This document shows, piece after piece, positions 22,060-34,279 of a DNA stretch of 64,000 nucleotides. Source of the stretch: Elymus sibiricus (Eukaryota > Streptophyta > Magnoliopsida > Poales > Poaceae); contig CM077666.1 in the NCBI GenBank assembly GCA_039707655.1, positions 307,422,166 through 307,486,165 of the forward strand, given 5' to 3'. Below the pieces are notes generated by a model that was not told where the DNA came from, ran no database searches, and saw nothing but the letters and a program-made list of their open reading frames with translations. Every line of letters starts with the position of its first letter. Position 1 is the stretch's first letter. A program made the position numbers and the translations under genes.

Positions 22060-24880
22060 TCGCACACCTTGTCCATCATGCTTGTTTTGGCCGTGTGCAT
22101 CTCACTGACCCACGCACGCGCCCAAACGAGCTTGTTTTCGAGCACACCAACTGCACCCGATGACCTCGCCATCTTCGTCGTCTCCGGCGAGCTCACTGCC
22201 ATTGCCTCCGTCGTCCCCGAGCTCGGCCAAGACCACCGAAAGACCCGCGATGTCGAGACGAGCCCAACCATGCCCTTCACCACCCCGGAAACCCACTGGA
22301 ACGCTGTCGTCGTCGACACCCGAGAGTAGCGCCGCCGCGCTCGTGTTTTCCAGTGAGTGTTCGGTGACCTAACAGTCGTGGTGAGCCCCAATCTAATCCT
22401 GGTCGTCCGATCTTGATCCAACGCATAGGATAGATCATGTTTTAATATAAATACCGAAACGGTATCGACCAATCACAGGCTGCCATGTGTACAACATTAT
22501 CCTGAATGAATTTGGTTAATTTAATTAAAATGGCAGTTTTGCAGAAAAGCCCCTAGAACTTCAAACCATCATAACTAACTATCCAGAGGTCCAATTTGAG
22601 TGATTCTTTTTGCAAATGAAACCTTATGAGATGGACATTCAGAATAATTTTAGAAGAAGTAAATTTTCCAATTTCAAATTTGAATTTCAAATAAAATAGT
22701 TTAAATATTAAATAGGGCATAACTTTTAAAATACAAGACCAAATTAGATGATTCTTTTTAGGTTTTGAAGCTAGTGAATTGCAGTTTAATTTAGTCTACT
22801 GTTGGTTAAAATATAAAAAATTAAAAATAGTTTCTTAACAAAAACTTAGCAACACTAGTTTCACATTTATTTGAGTTTATTTAGTGAATTAAAATTTGTA
22901 GAATAAACCAAATTTAAATTAGTATAAACCCTGGACTTGTTGAAACATAATAGGGCACTAAATAAAATATTTTGAAAATAAAATTTGAACCATAGTTTGA
23001 ATTAATGGAAATCCAATGTAATAATGATAAAATCCTAGTTACTTTATAAAAGAAATTTAGGGGAGTATTAATGGATTAATAAAACTTAATAATTGGATCG
23101 GGATGACCTAGGAGAAATAAACTTCAAATTGAAAATAAAACTTAGGTCAAATAAATTCAAATAGTGCAAGTCAAACATTAAATTCAAATCAAGTTTCATA
23201 AACAAGTGAGGGATTTGTTACTTAGGGTTCTCAAATATTGAGCTAGGTTTGCCAAGTTGAACCTGTTAGGAAATTGAACCAAGTCAACTAACCCTAGTTG
23301 AATTTTGAGATGAAGTCAATTACAACCAAAATATGAAAAAATTGGGAAGACCAAATTGAATGAAATCAAACCAAACAATCCAACACCTTGTGATGTGTGA
23401 TTTGTACTTTTGCATTCATGCAAGTTTTCCCTTTGCATGAATTGTGTGCTTATGATTGCTATGTGTTCTTTTCTATCAATGTTAGATTATGAGGAGTGCA
23501 ACCCCTGTGACTGTCAGGAGTGCACCGGTGACAACAAAAACCAAGGCAAGTTCCACTTTGACCATGTTACCCAGTATTTTTCCTTGCATTGTAGTTTTGC
23601 CATGATAGGTGTGTGAGTTTAGGATGCTAAATTATGTACAACCCAGTAGTTGACAACTTAGGTCCAAACTTACCCTGACCTTGTAACCATCGAGTAGATG
23701 CTTAGCTGCTATAACATGGATTGGGAAACATCAATTACATTTCATTCTACAACCATATGGTTGACTACTTAACTACAAATTAATTAATGAATCGATTTGG
23801 GTGGACTGGCTTTGATTGGGTCATCGGAGTGTAGTCCTTGGTGGGGAATGCCACACAGGTATCAAAGGGATTGTACGAGTTCAAAGTTGAGTAGCTTCCA
23901 TGTGTAACCTTGAGACAATATGGGCTCTGTCTAGACCAATTAAGTTGTGGGAACCCTCCCCGGCATGACCACCAGATGTAGGTGTGTAGGTTGGATGGGT
24001 CTGCCCTTAGGAGAGGGCTACTACTTCCCAAAAGTCTCATCTTGATCTGCCTATCTACTTCACAAGTGAAGTTCAGTAGCATAAGGGTGTGATCGGGAAT
24101 CACGGGTAAAGTACACAAACCTCTGCAGAGTGTACAAAACTGATCATGTTTAGCTGTGTCCCCAGTTACGGACAACTTTGAGCAACTCATCTGAGAATTG
24201 TCAGCTTGATCTCATCACCTCTTCTAATAAAACTTGTTGGGTCGAACCAGAGGGGAGTATGGACCTGATCTCAGAGGACTGGGGGTACCAAGGTCTCTGG
24301 AGATTGGTTTAGGGTAACCATGTGATGCGGGGACCCACATGTCACTTGCATTTATGGATGATCGCGTGATATGGTATGTCCAGCTATTAGAGTAGACCAC
24401 TACTAAATAAATAGGGCAAAACTATATTTCTACAAAGAGCCTTGAACCCCACCAGCCAAAGTCCATGTAGGTGAACTGGTTTCCATTGAACTGTGGACTT
24501 GGTAATACATTCAGTGTATTGACCCTAGTGACTGCAATGTGTCATGTTGCAGGTGAATACTACGAGGAGTGACTTACGTAGGGTTTCCGGCCTCCACTCG
24601 ACATGCTTCCCTGTGGTGTTGATGGAGCTTACCAAGACGTCTACCTTAGATTTGCTTTCGTTTCCGCTTGTTATGAACTCTGTTTCCTTATTTTAAGACT
24701 ATGTATTTGATTAGCATGTGGTCAGAGTCTGTAAGACTATTTGCTTTCTGGATCATGCGATGTAATAAAGTACGCATTTGTGTATGATACAACATCGTTA
24801 CTGGGTATGCCGACGATTCGATCCAGGGGTTGGCATGGAAACACACGGAGACCGTATGCGTGAAAAGGAGGGTCATGACA
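22060..24880 (+). mobile_element. Decayed LTR-like retrotransposon segment (unit 1)
   Basis: A GC-rich block (22100-22380) is followed by very AT-rich DNA containing GGCAGTTTTGCAGAAAAGCC. The segment ends with GGGTCATGACA at 24880, which looks like an LTR 3' end. Several Triticeae gypsy LTRs look like this, but no left LTR edge is visible. Short ORFs on both strands of the GC-rich block are open in all three units, but they have no recognisable domain. Confidence 0.4.
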
Positions 24881-26353
24881 GGTCTTGTGTGTTTGAGAAG
24901 AAGTCAGTAGTGTTTGCACCATTCATCCAGGCTCTCATTGCGATCAAGATTGCTGACAGAGAGAAGCTTCTGCGCTAGTTCCCCATTTCCTTGCCTACCA
25001 GGTACATCAACTACAAGCCACAGGTGCATGCTAGTCTGCTTCATTTTTTGGGCAAGAAGCCAATCCTAAGAAGGTGTCTACTTCAGCTGCTGCTACTATT
25101 GAGATTGGTGGTTCCTCCTCATGAGGTGTCATGGAAAAGGAACCCACTGGGTTTGCACATACCATTGCCTCTCCTCCTTCCTTCTCTTAGAAGGAGAAGA
25201 ACATGCTTTTCCATGGGTTCAACAATTTGTTCAAGATGTGTCAGTCCACTGCCAGGCATCGGGTCGTGGAAACCAACATCGGGAAGAAGCAACCAAGAGA
25301 GCAGAAGGCGGCTAGGGAGCTTGAGACCAGTGTGGCAGAGCCCAAGGGGCGTGAGGATTCTTCCAATTCTGCCACGGCCTACACCAACCCGTGCCTTGGC
25401 TACATTCCAGAGGATGAGGGGATGACACTGCCAGTGCCCCTCCTCGAGCTTAGGACGTCATGTTAGCCTCGTCTCTTCCCTTTTTGTTGTCTTGATGCCA
25501 AAGGGGGAGAAGTGTTCTATTAGGATTTGTCGTGTGCTTGGAGATTGCAAGCCCTCGTGTTTTCTTTTATTCTTCTATGGGCTTGTAATAATTTAATTGT
25601 CGTTCCGTACTTTGGTACCTTGGTGGTTGTGAGCTAGTTATTTAAATTTGTTCGAGACTTTGTGCTAGCATAAGCTCTTCCTTGTTATGTCATGTTGCCT
25701 GTCATTGCATCTCACACATATATCTTATCCTCACAACACCTCTAGTTTGTGATCCATAGCACCGTTGTATCTACTTTCTTGTTTATCACAAACTAGCATG
25801 TGCAACATGCTCATCTCATTCATATTTATCCTGTTACACTTGGCTAGTAATTTAGGGGGATCCATCTTGTTGATGTGATATGGTCTCATAGCATATTTCA
25901 AAATATGCACACATCAAGGGGGAGCCTCCTAGATTAATAGTAATGCATGGCACAAAGTTTTAACTCTATCTATATGTTTGCCATGTGCGAATTGTATTGT
26001 CATCATTTCACTAAAAAGGCGATTGAAAGTGCAACTGTCAATCAATTATGATTTTGGTGTTGATCACAATATGATTTGTGAGAACTAATGTCAGTTGTCA
26101 AGTATATCTGAGGACATTGGCTTCTCCATTTGGTCTACGGATGTCAGTGACCCCATCGATACAAAAAGGGATTAAGACTGTGTTCTTCGGTGGCTCAGAA
26201 AGTGTTTTGGATTGTTTTTGAGTCCCAGGAATATCCGTACTATCAAGAGGGGTTGCTGTGATTAGGGAGTTGGGGAACTCAATCTTCTCCACGTACACTC
26301 CACCCAACAAATTCCATGTTACTTTGGAGGAAGTTTGTCACCGAGGAAGTACC
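24881..26353 (+). pseudogene. Retroelement-like ORF remnant and 3' region (unit 1)
   Basis: A broken frame encodes FHGFNNLFKMCQSTARHR and ends near 25466 with a run of acidic and Pro residues. It is followed by AAGGGGGAGAAG and later ATCAAGGGGGAGCC, which are polypurine stretches. Unit 2 has the same frame more intact at 29960-30442. The family was not recognised. Confidence 0.35.
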
Positions 26354-26780
26354 TGATACGTCTCCAATGTATATATAATTTTTGATTGTTTCCTGCAATT
26401 ATATTATCAATCTTGTATGCTTTATATGTCATTTTATATAATTTTTGGGAACTAACCTATTAACTCAGTGCCCAGTACCAGTTCCTGTTTTTGCCTATTT
26501 CTTTATTTCACAGAAAAACCATACCAAACGAAGTCCAAACATGATGAAACTTTACGGTGATTTTTTCTGGACCATGAGAGACCCTAGAAGCTTCGGGGGG
26601 AGGCCATAAGATCTATGGGAGAGCCACAAGCTCACACGGCACGCCCCCAGGGGGCGTGCCACCTTAGCTTGCGGGCCCCACGGAGGTCATCTTGACCTAA
26701 TTCCAGCGCTATAAATTTTGAAATATTCCAAGGCCCCTAGGGCGAGACCCGAAACAATTTTATCGCCGTCGCAAGCCTCT
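26354..26780 (+). mobile_element. 5' portion of a gypsy LTR at the junction of units 1 and 2
   Basis: Starts TGATACGTCTCCAATG after GTACC and matches the start of the LTR of element A. It stops abruptly after GCAAGCCTCT, where unit 2 begins. Confidence 0.8.
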
Positions 26781-29700
26781 TCATGTCACTACTTTTAATA
26801 TTGGCATTGCTTCATTTACCAGCAACATTAGATTAACAGCTAAAACAGTGTCATTGCTTCATTTTACCAGTGAAAAGAAACACCTTATCATAATGGGAAA
26901 TATAGCAGGACAATAGCATTTCTAAAATAGTGTCATTGCTTCATACTATTGGAGGCATTAGATTAAAAATTACATTGGTTAAACGTGTCATTCCTTTAAC
27001 AGTGGGATTGCTTCATTTTACCAGCGGCATTAGTTTTGGTCACACACCTTGTCAATCATGCTTGTTTTGGTCGCACACCTTGTCCATCATGCTTGTTTTG
27101 GTCGTGTGCATCTCGCTGACCCATGCACGTGCGCAAACACACTTGTCTTCGAGCACACCTACCACACCCGAGGACCTCGCCATCTCCGTCGTCTCCGGCG
27201 AGCTCGCTGCCGTCGCCTCCGTCGTCCCCGTGCTCGGCCAAGACCACCAGAAGACCGGCGACGTCGGGACGAGCCCAACCGTTCCCTTTGCCACCCCAGA
27301 AACCCACTGGAACGATGTCACTGTCGACAACCGAGAGTAGTGCCGTTGCGCTCGTGTTTTCCGGTGAGTGTCCGGTGACCTAACCGTCGTGGTGAGCCCC
27401 AATCTAATCCTAGCTGTCCGATCTTGATCCAACGCATAGGATAGATCATGTTTTAATTTAAATACCGAAACGGTGCCAGCCAATCACAGTCTGCCATGTG
27501 TACAACATTATCCGGAATGAATTTGGTTAATTTAATTAAAATGGCAGTTTTGCAGAAAAGCCCCTAGAACTTTAAACCATCATAACTAATTATCCATAGG
27601 TCCAATTTGAGTGATTCTTTTTGCAAATGAAACATTATGAGATGAACTTTCGGAATAATTTTAGAAAAAGTAAATTTGAAATTTTCAAATTTGAATTTCA
27701 AACAGAATAGTTTAAATATTAAATACGGCATGACTTTTAAAATACAAGACCAAATTAGATGATTCGTTTTGCGTTTTGAAGATAGTGAATTGCAGTTTAA
27801 TTTAGTCTACTGTTGGTTAGAATGTAAAAAAATTTAAATAGTTTCTGGACAAAAACTTAGCAACACCAGTTTCACATTTATTTGAGTTTATTTAGTGAAT
27901 TAAAATTTGTAGAATAAACCAAATTTAAATTAGTATAAACCCTGGACTTGTTGAAACATAATAGGGCACTAAATAAAATAGTTTGAAAATAAAATTTGAA
28001 CCATAGTTTGAATTAATGGAAATCCAATGTAATAATGATAAAATCCTAGTTACTTTATAAAAGAAATTTAGGGGAGTATTAATGGATTAATAAAACTTAA
28101 TAGTTGGATCAGGATGACCTAGGAGAAATAAACTTCAAATTGAAAATCAAACTCAGATCAAATAAATTCAAATAGTGCAAGTAAAACCTTAAATTCAGAT
28201 CAAGTTGCATAAACAAGTGAGGGATTTGTTACTTAGGGTTCTCAAATATTGAGCTAGGTTTGCCAAGTTGAACGTGTTAGGAAATTGAACCAAGTCAACT
28301 AACCCTAGTTGAATTTGAGATGAAGTCAATTACAACCAAACTATGAACAAATTGGGAAGACAAAATTGAATGAAATCAAACCAAATAAGCCAACACCTTA
28401 TGATTGTATGCTTATGATTGCTATGTGTTATTTTCTATCAACGTTAGATTACGAGGAGTGCAACCCCTATGACTGTGAGGAGTGCACCGGTGACAACAAC
28501 AAACAAGCCAAGTTCCACTTTGACCATGTTACCCAGTATTTTTCCTTGCATTGTAGTTTTGCCGTGATAGGTGTGTGAGTTTAGATGCTAAATTTTGTAC
28601 AACCCAGTAGTTGACAACTTAGGTCGAAACATTCCCTGACCTTGTAACCATCGAGTAGATGCTTAGCTGCTATAACATGGATTGGGAAACATCAATTACT
28701 TTTCATTTTACAAGCATATGGTTGACTACTTAACTACAACTTAATTAATGAATCGATCAGGGTGGACTGACTTTGATTCGGTCATCGGAGTTTAGTCCTT
28801 GGTGGGGAATGCCACACAGGTATCAAAGGGATTGTACGAGTTCAAAGTTGAGTAGCTTCCATGTGTAACCATGAGACAATATGGGCTGTGTCTAGACCAA
28901 TTAAGTTGTGGGAACCCTCCCCGGCAAGACCACCAGATGTAGGTGTGTAGGTTGGATGGGTCTGCCTTTGGGAGAGGGCTACTACTTCCCAAGAGTCTCA
29001 TCTTGGTCAACCTAGCTACTTCACAAGTGAAGTTTAGTAGCATAAGGATGTGATCGGGAATCATGGGTAAAGTACACAAACCTCTGCAAAGTGTACAAAA
29101 CTGATCATGATTAGATGTGTCCCCAGTTACGGAAAACTTCGAGCAACTCATCTGAGAATTGTCAGCTTGATCTCATCACCTCTTCTAATAAAACTTGTTG
29201 GGTTGAACCAAAGCGGCATATGGACCTGATCTCAGAGGACTAGGGGTACCAGGGTCTCTGGAGATTGGTTTTGGGTAACCGTGTGATGCGGGGACCCACA
29301 TATCACTTGCATTTATGGTCGATCGCGTGATATGATCTGTTCAGAACTGCTATGTGATATGGTATGTCCAGCTATTAGAGTAGACCACTACTAAATAAAT
29401 AGGGCAAAACTATATTTCCGCAAAGAGCCTTGAACCCCACCAGCCAAAGTGCATATAGGTGAACAAGTTTCCATTGAACTGTGGACTTGGCAACACATTC
29501 AATGTATTGACCCTAGTGGCTGCAACGTATCATGTTGCAGGTGAATACTACAAGGAGTGACTTACGTAGGGTTTCCTGCCTCCACTCGACATGCTTCCCC
29601 ATGGTGTTGATGGAGCTTACCAAGACGTCTACCTTAGATTTGCTTTTGTTTCCGCTTGTTATGAACTCTGTTTGCTTATTTTAAGACTATGTATTTGACT

Positions 29701-29959
29701 AGCCTGTGGTTAGAGTCTATAAGACTATTTGCTTTTTGGTTCATGTGATGTAAAAAAGGACGCATTTGTGTATGATACAACATCGTTATCGGGTATGCCG
29801 ATGATTCAATCCAGGGGTTGGCAAGGAAACACATGGAGACCGTATGCGTGAAAAGGTGGGTCATGACAGGTCTTGTGTGTTTGAGTAGAAGTCAGTATTG
29901 TTTGCACCATTCATCCAGGCTCTCATTGAGATCAAGATTGCTGACAGAGAAAAGCTTCT

Positions 29960-30442
29960 GTGCAAGTTCCCCATTTCCTTGCCTACCAGGTACAACAACT
30001 ACAAGCCATAGGTGGATGCTGGTCTGCTTCATTTGTTGGGCAAGAAGTCAATCCTAAGAAGGTGTCAACTTCAGGTAATGCTACTATTGAGATTGGTGGT
30101 TCCTCCTCACGAGGTGTCATGGCAAAGGATCCCACTGGGTTTGCACATACCATTGCCTCTTCTCCTTCGGTCTCTAATAAGGAGAAGAACAAGCTTTTCC
30201 ATGGGTTCAACAATTTGTTCAAGATGTGTCAGTCCATTGCCAGGCGTCGGGTCATGGAAACCAACATCGGGAAGAAGCAACCAAGAGAGCAGAAGGAAGC
30301 TAGGGAGATTGAGACCGGTGTGGCCGATCCCATGGGGCGTGAGGATTCTGGCAGTTCTGCCATGGCCTACACCAACCCGTGCCTTGGCTACATTCGAGAG
30401 CATGAGGAGGATGACACTGCCAATGCCCCTCCTCGAGCTTAG
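29960..30442 (+). CDS. Unidentified retroelement-like ORF remnant (unit 2), ~160 codons
   Basis: The frame includes EKNKLFHGFNNLFKMCQSIA, a basic stretch (KKQPREQKEAREIE) and an acidic end (EHEEDDTANAPPRA). Upstream sequence in another frame (LIEIKIADREKLLCKFP) suggests that the protein began earlier and was frameshifted. Unit 1 carries the same frame with more damage. A TGCCAAGGGGGAGAAATG polypurine stretch follows. I do not recognise the family. Confidence 0.35.
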   Translation: MQVPHFLAYQVQQLQAIGGCWSASFVGQEVNPKKVSTSGNATIEIGGSSSRGVMAKDPTGFAHTIASSPSVSNKEKNKLFHGFNNLFKMCQSIARRRVMETNIGKKQPREQKEAREIETGVADPMGREDSGSSAMAYTNPCLGYIREHEEDDTANAPPRA

Positions 30443-31342
30443 GACATCACGTTAGCCTCGCCTCTTCCCTTTTTGGTTTCTCGATGCCAAGGGGGAGAAA
30501 TGTTCTATTAGGATTTGTCGTGTGCTTAGAGATTGCAAGCCCTCGTGTTATGTTTTATTCTTCTATGGGCTTGTAATAATTTAGTTATCATTCCGTACTT
30601 TGGTACCTTGGTGGTTGTGAGCTAGTTATTTAAATTTGTGTGAGACTTTGTGCTAGCATAAGCTCTTCCTTGTTATATCTTGTTGCTTGTCATAGCATCT
30701 CACACATATATATTATCCTCACAACACCTCTAGTTTGTGATTCATGGCACCATTGTATCTACTTTATTTTTTATCACAAACTAGCCTGTGCAACATGCTC
30801 ATCTCATTCATATTTATCCTGTTGCACTTGGCAATTAATTTAGGGGGATCCGTCTTGTTGATGTGATATGGTCTCATAGCATATTTCAAAATATGCACAC
30901 ATCAAGGGGGAGCCTCCTAGATTAATAGTATTGCATGGCATAAATTTTAACTCTATCTATATGTTTTCCATGTGCGAATCATATTGTCATCATTTCACTA
31001 AAAAGGCGGGATTGAAAGTGCAATTGGCAATCAATTATGATTTTGGTGTTGATCACAATATGATTTGTGAGAACTAATGTCGGTTGTCAAGTATATCTGA
31101 GGACATTGGCTTCTCCATTTGGTCTACACATGTCGGTTACCCCATCGATACAAAAAGGTATTAAGACGGTGTTCTTTGGTGGCTCGGAAAGTTTTTTGGA
31201 TTCTTTTTTAGTCCCAAGAACATCTGTACTATCAAGAGGGGTTGCTGTGATTAGGGAGTTGGGGAACTCAATCTTCTCCACGTACACTCCACCCAAAAAA
31301 TTCCACGTTACTTCGGAGGAAGTTTGTCACCGAGGAAGTACC

Positions 31343-31767
31343 TAATACGTCTCCAACGTATCTATAATTTTTGATTGTTTGCTGCTATTATATTATCAAT
31401 CTTATATGCTTTATATATCATTATATATAATTTTTGGGAACTAACCTATTAACTCAGTGCCCAGCGCCAGTTCTTGTTTTTGCCTATTTCTTTGTTTCGT
31501 AGAAAACCATACCAAACGAAGTCCAAACACGATGAAACTTTACGGTGATTTTTTCTGGACCAGGAGAGACACTAGAAGCTTCAGGGGGAGGCCAAAAGAT
31601 CTGGGGAGAGCCACAAGCTCACACGGCATGCCCCCAGGGGGCGCGCCACCTGAGCTTGTGGGCCCCACGGAGGTCCTCTTGACCTAATTCCAGCGCTATA
31701 AATTCTGAAATATTCCAAAACCCCTAGGGTGAGACCAGAAACAATTTTATCATTGCCGCAAGCCTCT
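31343..31767 (+). mobile_element. 5' portion of a gypsy LTR at the junction of units 2 and 3
   Basis: Same fragment and same breakpoint (AGCCTCT then TCATGTCAC) as at 26354-26780. Confidence 0.8.
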
Positions 31768-32996
31768 TCATGTCACTACTTTTAACAGTGGCATTGCTTC
31801 ATTTACCAGCAGCATTAGATTAATAGCTAAAACAGTGTCATTGCTTCATTTTACCAGCGAAAAGAAACACCTTATAATAATGGGAAATATAGCAGGACAA
31901 TAGCATTTCTAAAATAGTGTCATTGCTTTATATTACTAGAGGCATTAGATTAAAAATTACATTGGTTAAACAGGTCATTCCTTTAACTGTGGGATTGCTT
32001 CATTTTACCAGCGGCATTAGTTTTGGTCATGCACCTTATCCATCATGCTTGTTTTGGTCGCGTGCATCTCGCTGACCCACAAACGCGCCCAAACGTGCTT
32101 GTTTTCGAGCATACCAACTGCACCCGAGAACCTCGCTGTCTCCATCGTCTCCGGTGAGCTCACTCTCGTCGCCTCCGTCGTCCCCGAGCTCGGCCAAGAC
32201 CACCAGAAGACCCGTGATGTTGAGACGAGCCCAACCATGCCCTTCGCCACCCCGGAAACCCACTGGAACGTTGTCGTCGTGGACACCTGAGAGTAGCACC
32301 GCCGTGCTCGTGTTTTTCGGTGAGTGTCCGGTGACCTAACTGTCGTGGTGAGCCCCAATCTAATCCTGGCCATCCGATCTTGATCCAACGCATAGGATAG
32401 ATCATGTTTTAATTTAAATACCGAAATGGTACCAGCCAATCATAGGCTGCCATGTGTACAACATTATCTAGAATGAATTTGGTTAATTTAATTAAAATGG
32501 CAGTTTTGTAGAAAAGCCCCTACACTCCACCCAACAAATTCCATATTACTTCGGAGGAAGTACCTGATACGTCTCCAACGTATCTATAATTTTTTATTGT
32601 TTCCTGCTATTATATTATCAAACTTGTATGCTTTATATGCCATTTTATATAATTTTTAGGAACTAACCTATTAACTCAGTGCCCAGTGCCAGTTCCTATT
32701 TTGGCCTATTTCTTTTTTTCGCAGAAAAACCATACCAAACGAAGTCCAAACAGGATGAAACTTTACGATGATTTTTTCTGGACCAAGAGAGACCCTAGAA
32801 GCTTTGGGGGGAGGCCAAAAGATCTACGGGAGAGCCACAAGCTCACACGGCACTCCCCCAGGGGGGCGTGCCACCTGAGCTTGTGGGCCCCACGGAGGTC
32901 CTCTTGACCTAATTCCAGCGCTATAAATTCTGAAATATTCCAAAAACCCCAGGGCGAGACCCGAAACAATTTTATCACCGCCGCAAGCCTCTGTTC
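31768..32996 (+). repeat. Tandem unit 3, internally deleted
   Basis: The unit starts like units 1 and 2. At about 32520 it jumps from AAAAGCCCC to TACACTCCACCC, omitting about 3.75 kb. It also lacks the 16 bp between two GAGGAAG copies. Its LTR part is continuous with the complete 5' LTR of element A. Confidence 0.85.
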
Positions 32997-34055
32997 TTCC
33001 GCGATCCCATCTGGAGGCCTTCGCCGAAACTCTACCGAGGGGGAATCAATCACGGAGGCCACCTTCATCAACCTTGCTGCCTCCATGATGATGTGTGAGT
33101 AGTTCCCACAGGACCTATGGGTCCATAGCAGTAGCTAGATGGCTCTCACTCTCTCTCTTTCTTTGATCTTCAATACAATGTTCTCTTCGGAAATCGATTC
33201 GATGTAATCTTTTTGTGGTGTGTTTGTTGGGATCCGATGAATTGTGGGTTTATGATCAGATTATTCATTGAAAGTAATTGAGTCTTTTCTAAGATCTATT
33301 ATGTGTGATTTTATAGCCTTGTATTTCTCTCTGATCTATATGTCTTCTTTGGCCAATTAGATTGATTTATCTTCAGTGGGAGAGGTGCTTGGTAGTAGGT
33401 TCAATCTTGCAGTGTCCTCACTCTATGATAGGAGAAGTAGCGAGGCACGTATTTGTATTGTTGCTACTAAGGGTGAAACGATGGGATTTAATCATATTGA
33501 TTGATTCTACTTTATCTATATTATGTCATCATGCTCCAAGCATTACTCTGTTTGTTATGAACTTAATACCTCAAGATGCATGCTAGATAGCAGTCGAGGG
33601 GTGGAGTAATAGTAGTAGATTTAGTAAGATTAACGGTCTACTTGTCTCGGACGTAATGCCTATACATTGATCATGCCATGAAAAATGTCATAACTATGCG
33701 CTTTTCTATCAATTGCCCAACAGTAATTTGTTCACCCACCGTTACTGTGCACATGAGAGAGATGTCTCTAGTGAAAGCTATGGCCCCCGGGTCCATTCAC
33801 TTCATATTACTAAAACCCTAAATTACTTGCTCCAATTTATTTTCCTTTGCAATTTATCTATCTATCATTACCAGAATTAATCCTTGCAATTAACGAGTAC
33901 AAGGGGATTGACAACCCTCTTGCCCGCGTTGGGTGCAAGTATTTGTTTTGTGTTTGTGCATGTACTGTTGACGTTTGTTTGCGTGAGTCTCCTACTGGTT
34001 TGATAAACCTTGGTTCTTAACTAAGGAAAATACTATCTGCTACTATACTACATCA
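32565..34055 (+). mobile_element. 5' LTR of element A
   Basis: Begins TGATACGTCTCC. The proposed end is ACATCA at 34055, chosen because LTRs of the related element C pair TGAT with ATCA. An end nearer 34091, closer to the primer site, is possible. A candidate target duplication half, GTACC, precedes it. Confidence 0.65.
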
Positions 34056-34107
34056 CCCTTCCTCTTCGGGGAAATCCCAACGCCAACACAAGTAGCAGAA
34101 TAATTTC

Positions 34108-34127
34108 TGGCACCGTTGCTGGGGAGG
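34108..34127 (+). other. Primer-binding-like site of element A
   Basis: TGGCACCGTTGCTGGGGAGG matches the corresponding site of element C except at two positions. Confidence 0.5.
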
Positions 34128-34279
34128 CTTCATCAAACAAATACAGGTTCCTTCACACACATTTACCATTTGCTTGCTCTACTTTTTATTTGCCTTTTCT
34201 TTTTCATCTCCCTCCACTTCTCTAAAAAATCAAAAATACCAAAAATATCTTGTGTGCTATCTTTGCTTGAATCACCATT

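Larger units (their letters stand above)
21811..26780 (+). repeat. Tandem unit 1 of a ~5-kb triplication
   Basis: The unit runs from TCACTACTTTTAACA in the inverted arm, through a decayed LTR-element segment, to the first ~430 bp of a gypsy LTR (TGATACG at 26354). It recurs at 26781-31767 with offsets of about 4990-5010 bp and only scattered differences. Confidence 0.9.
26781..31767 (+). repeat. Tandem unit 2 of the ~5-kb triplication
   Basis: A near-identical copy of unit 1. Differences include a ~48-bp loss near 28400, a ~29-bp gain near 29340, and an extra ~40-bp duplication of the 'cttgtccatcatgcttgttttggtcg' zone near 27040-27095. Its LTR fragment starts at 31343 with TAATACG, so the terminal TG is mutated to TA. 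Confidence 0.9.

Noticed and set aside
22050..22472. 140-codon minus-strand ORF, also open at 27052-27483 and 32017-32439, with an 86-codon plus-strand frame opposite it
   Set aside because: The region is a GC-rich block of a decayed LTR. The frames overlap on both strands, have no motif, and their conservation is explained by the recent triplication.
23780..24190. 136-codon minus-strand ORF repeated at 28792-29151
   Set aside because: It is kept only because the units are recent duplicates. There is no domain, no promoter, and frameshift-like differences occur at its end.
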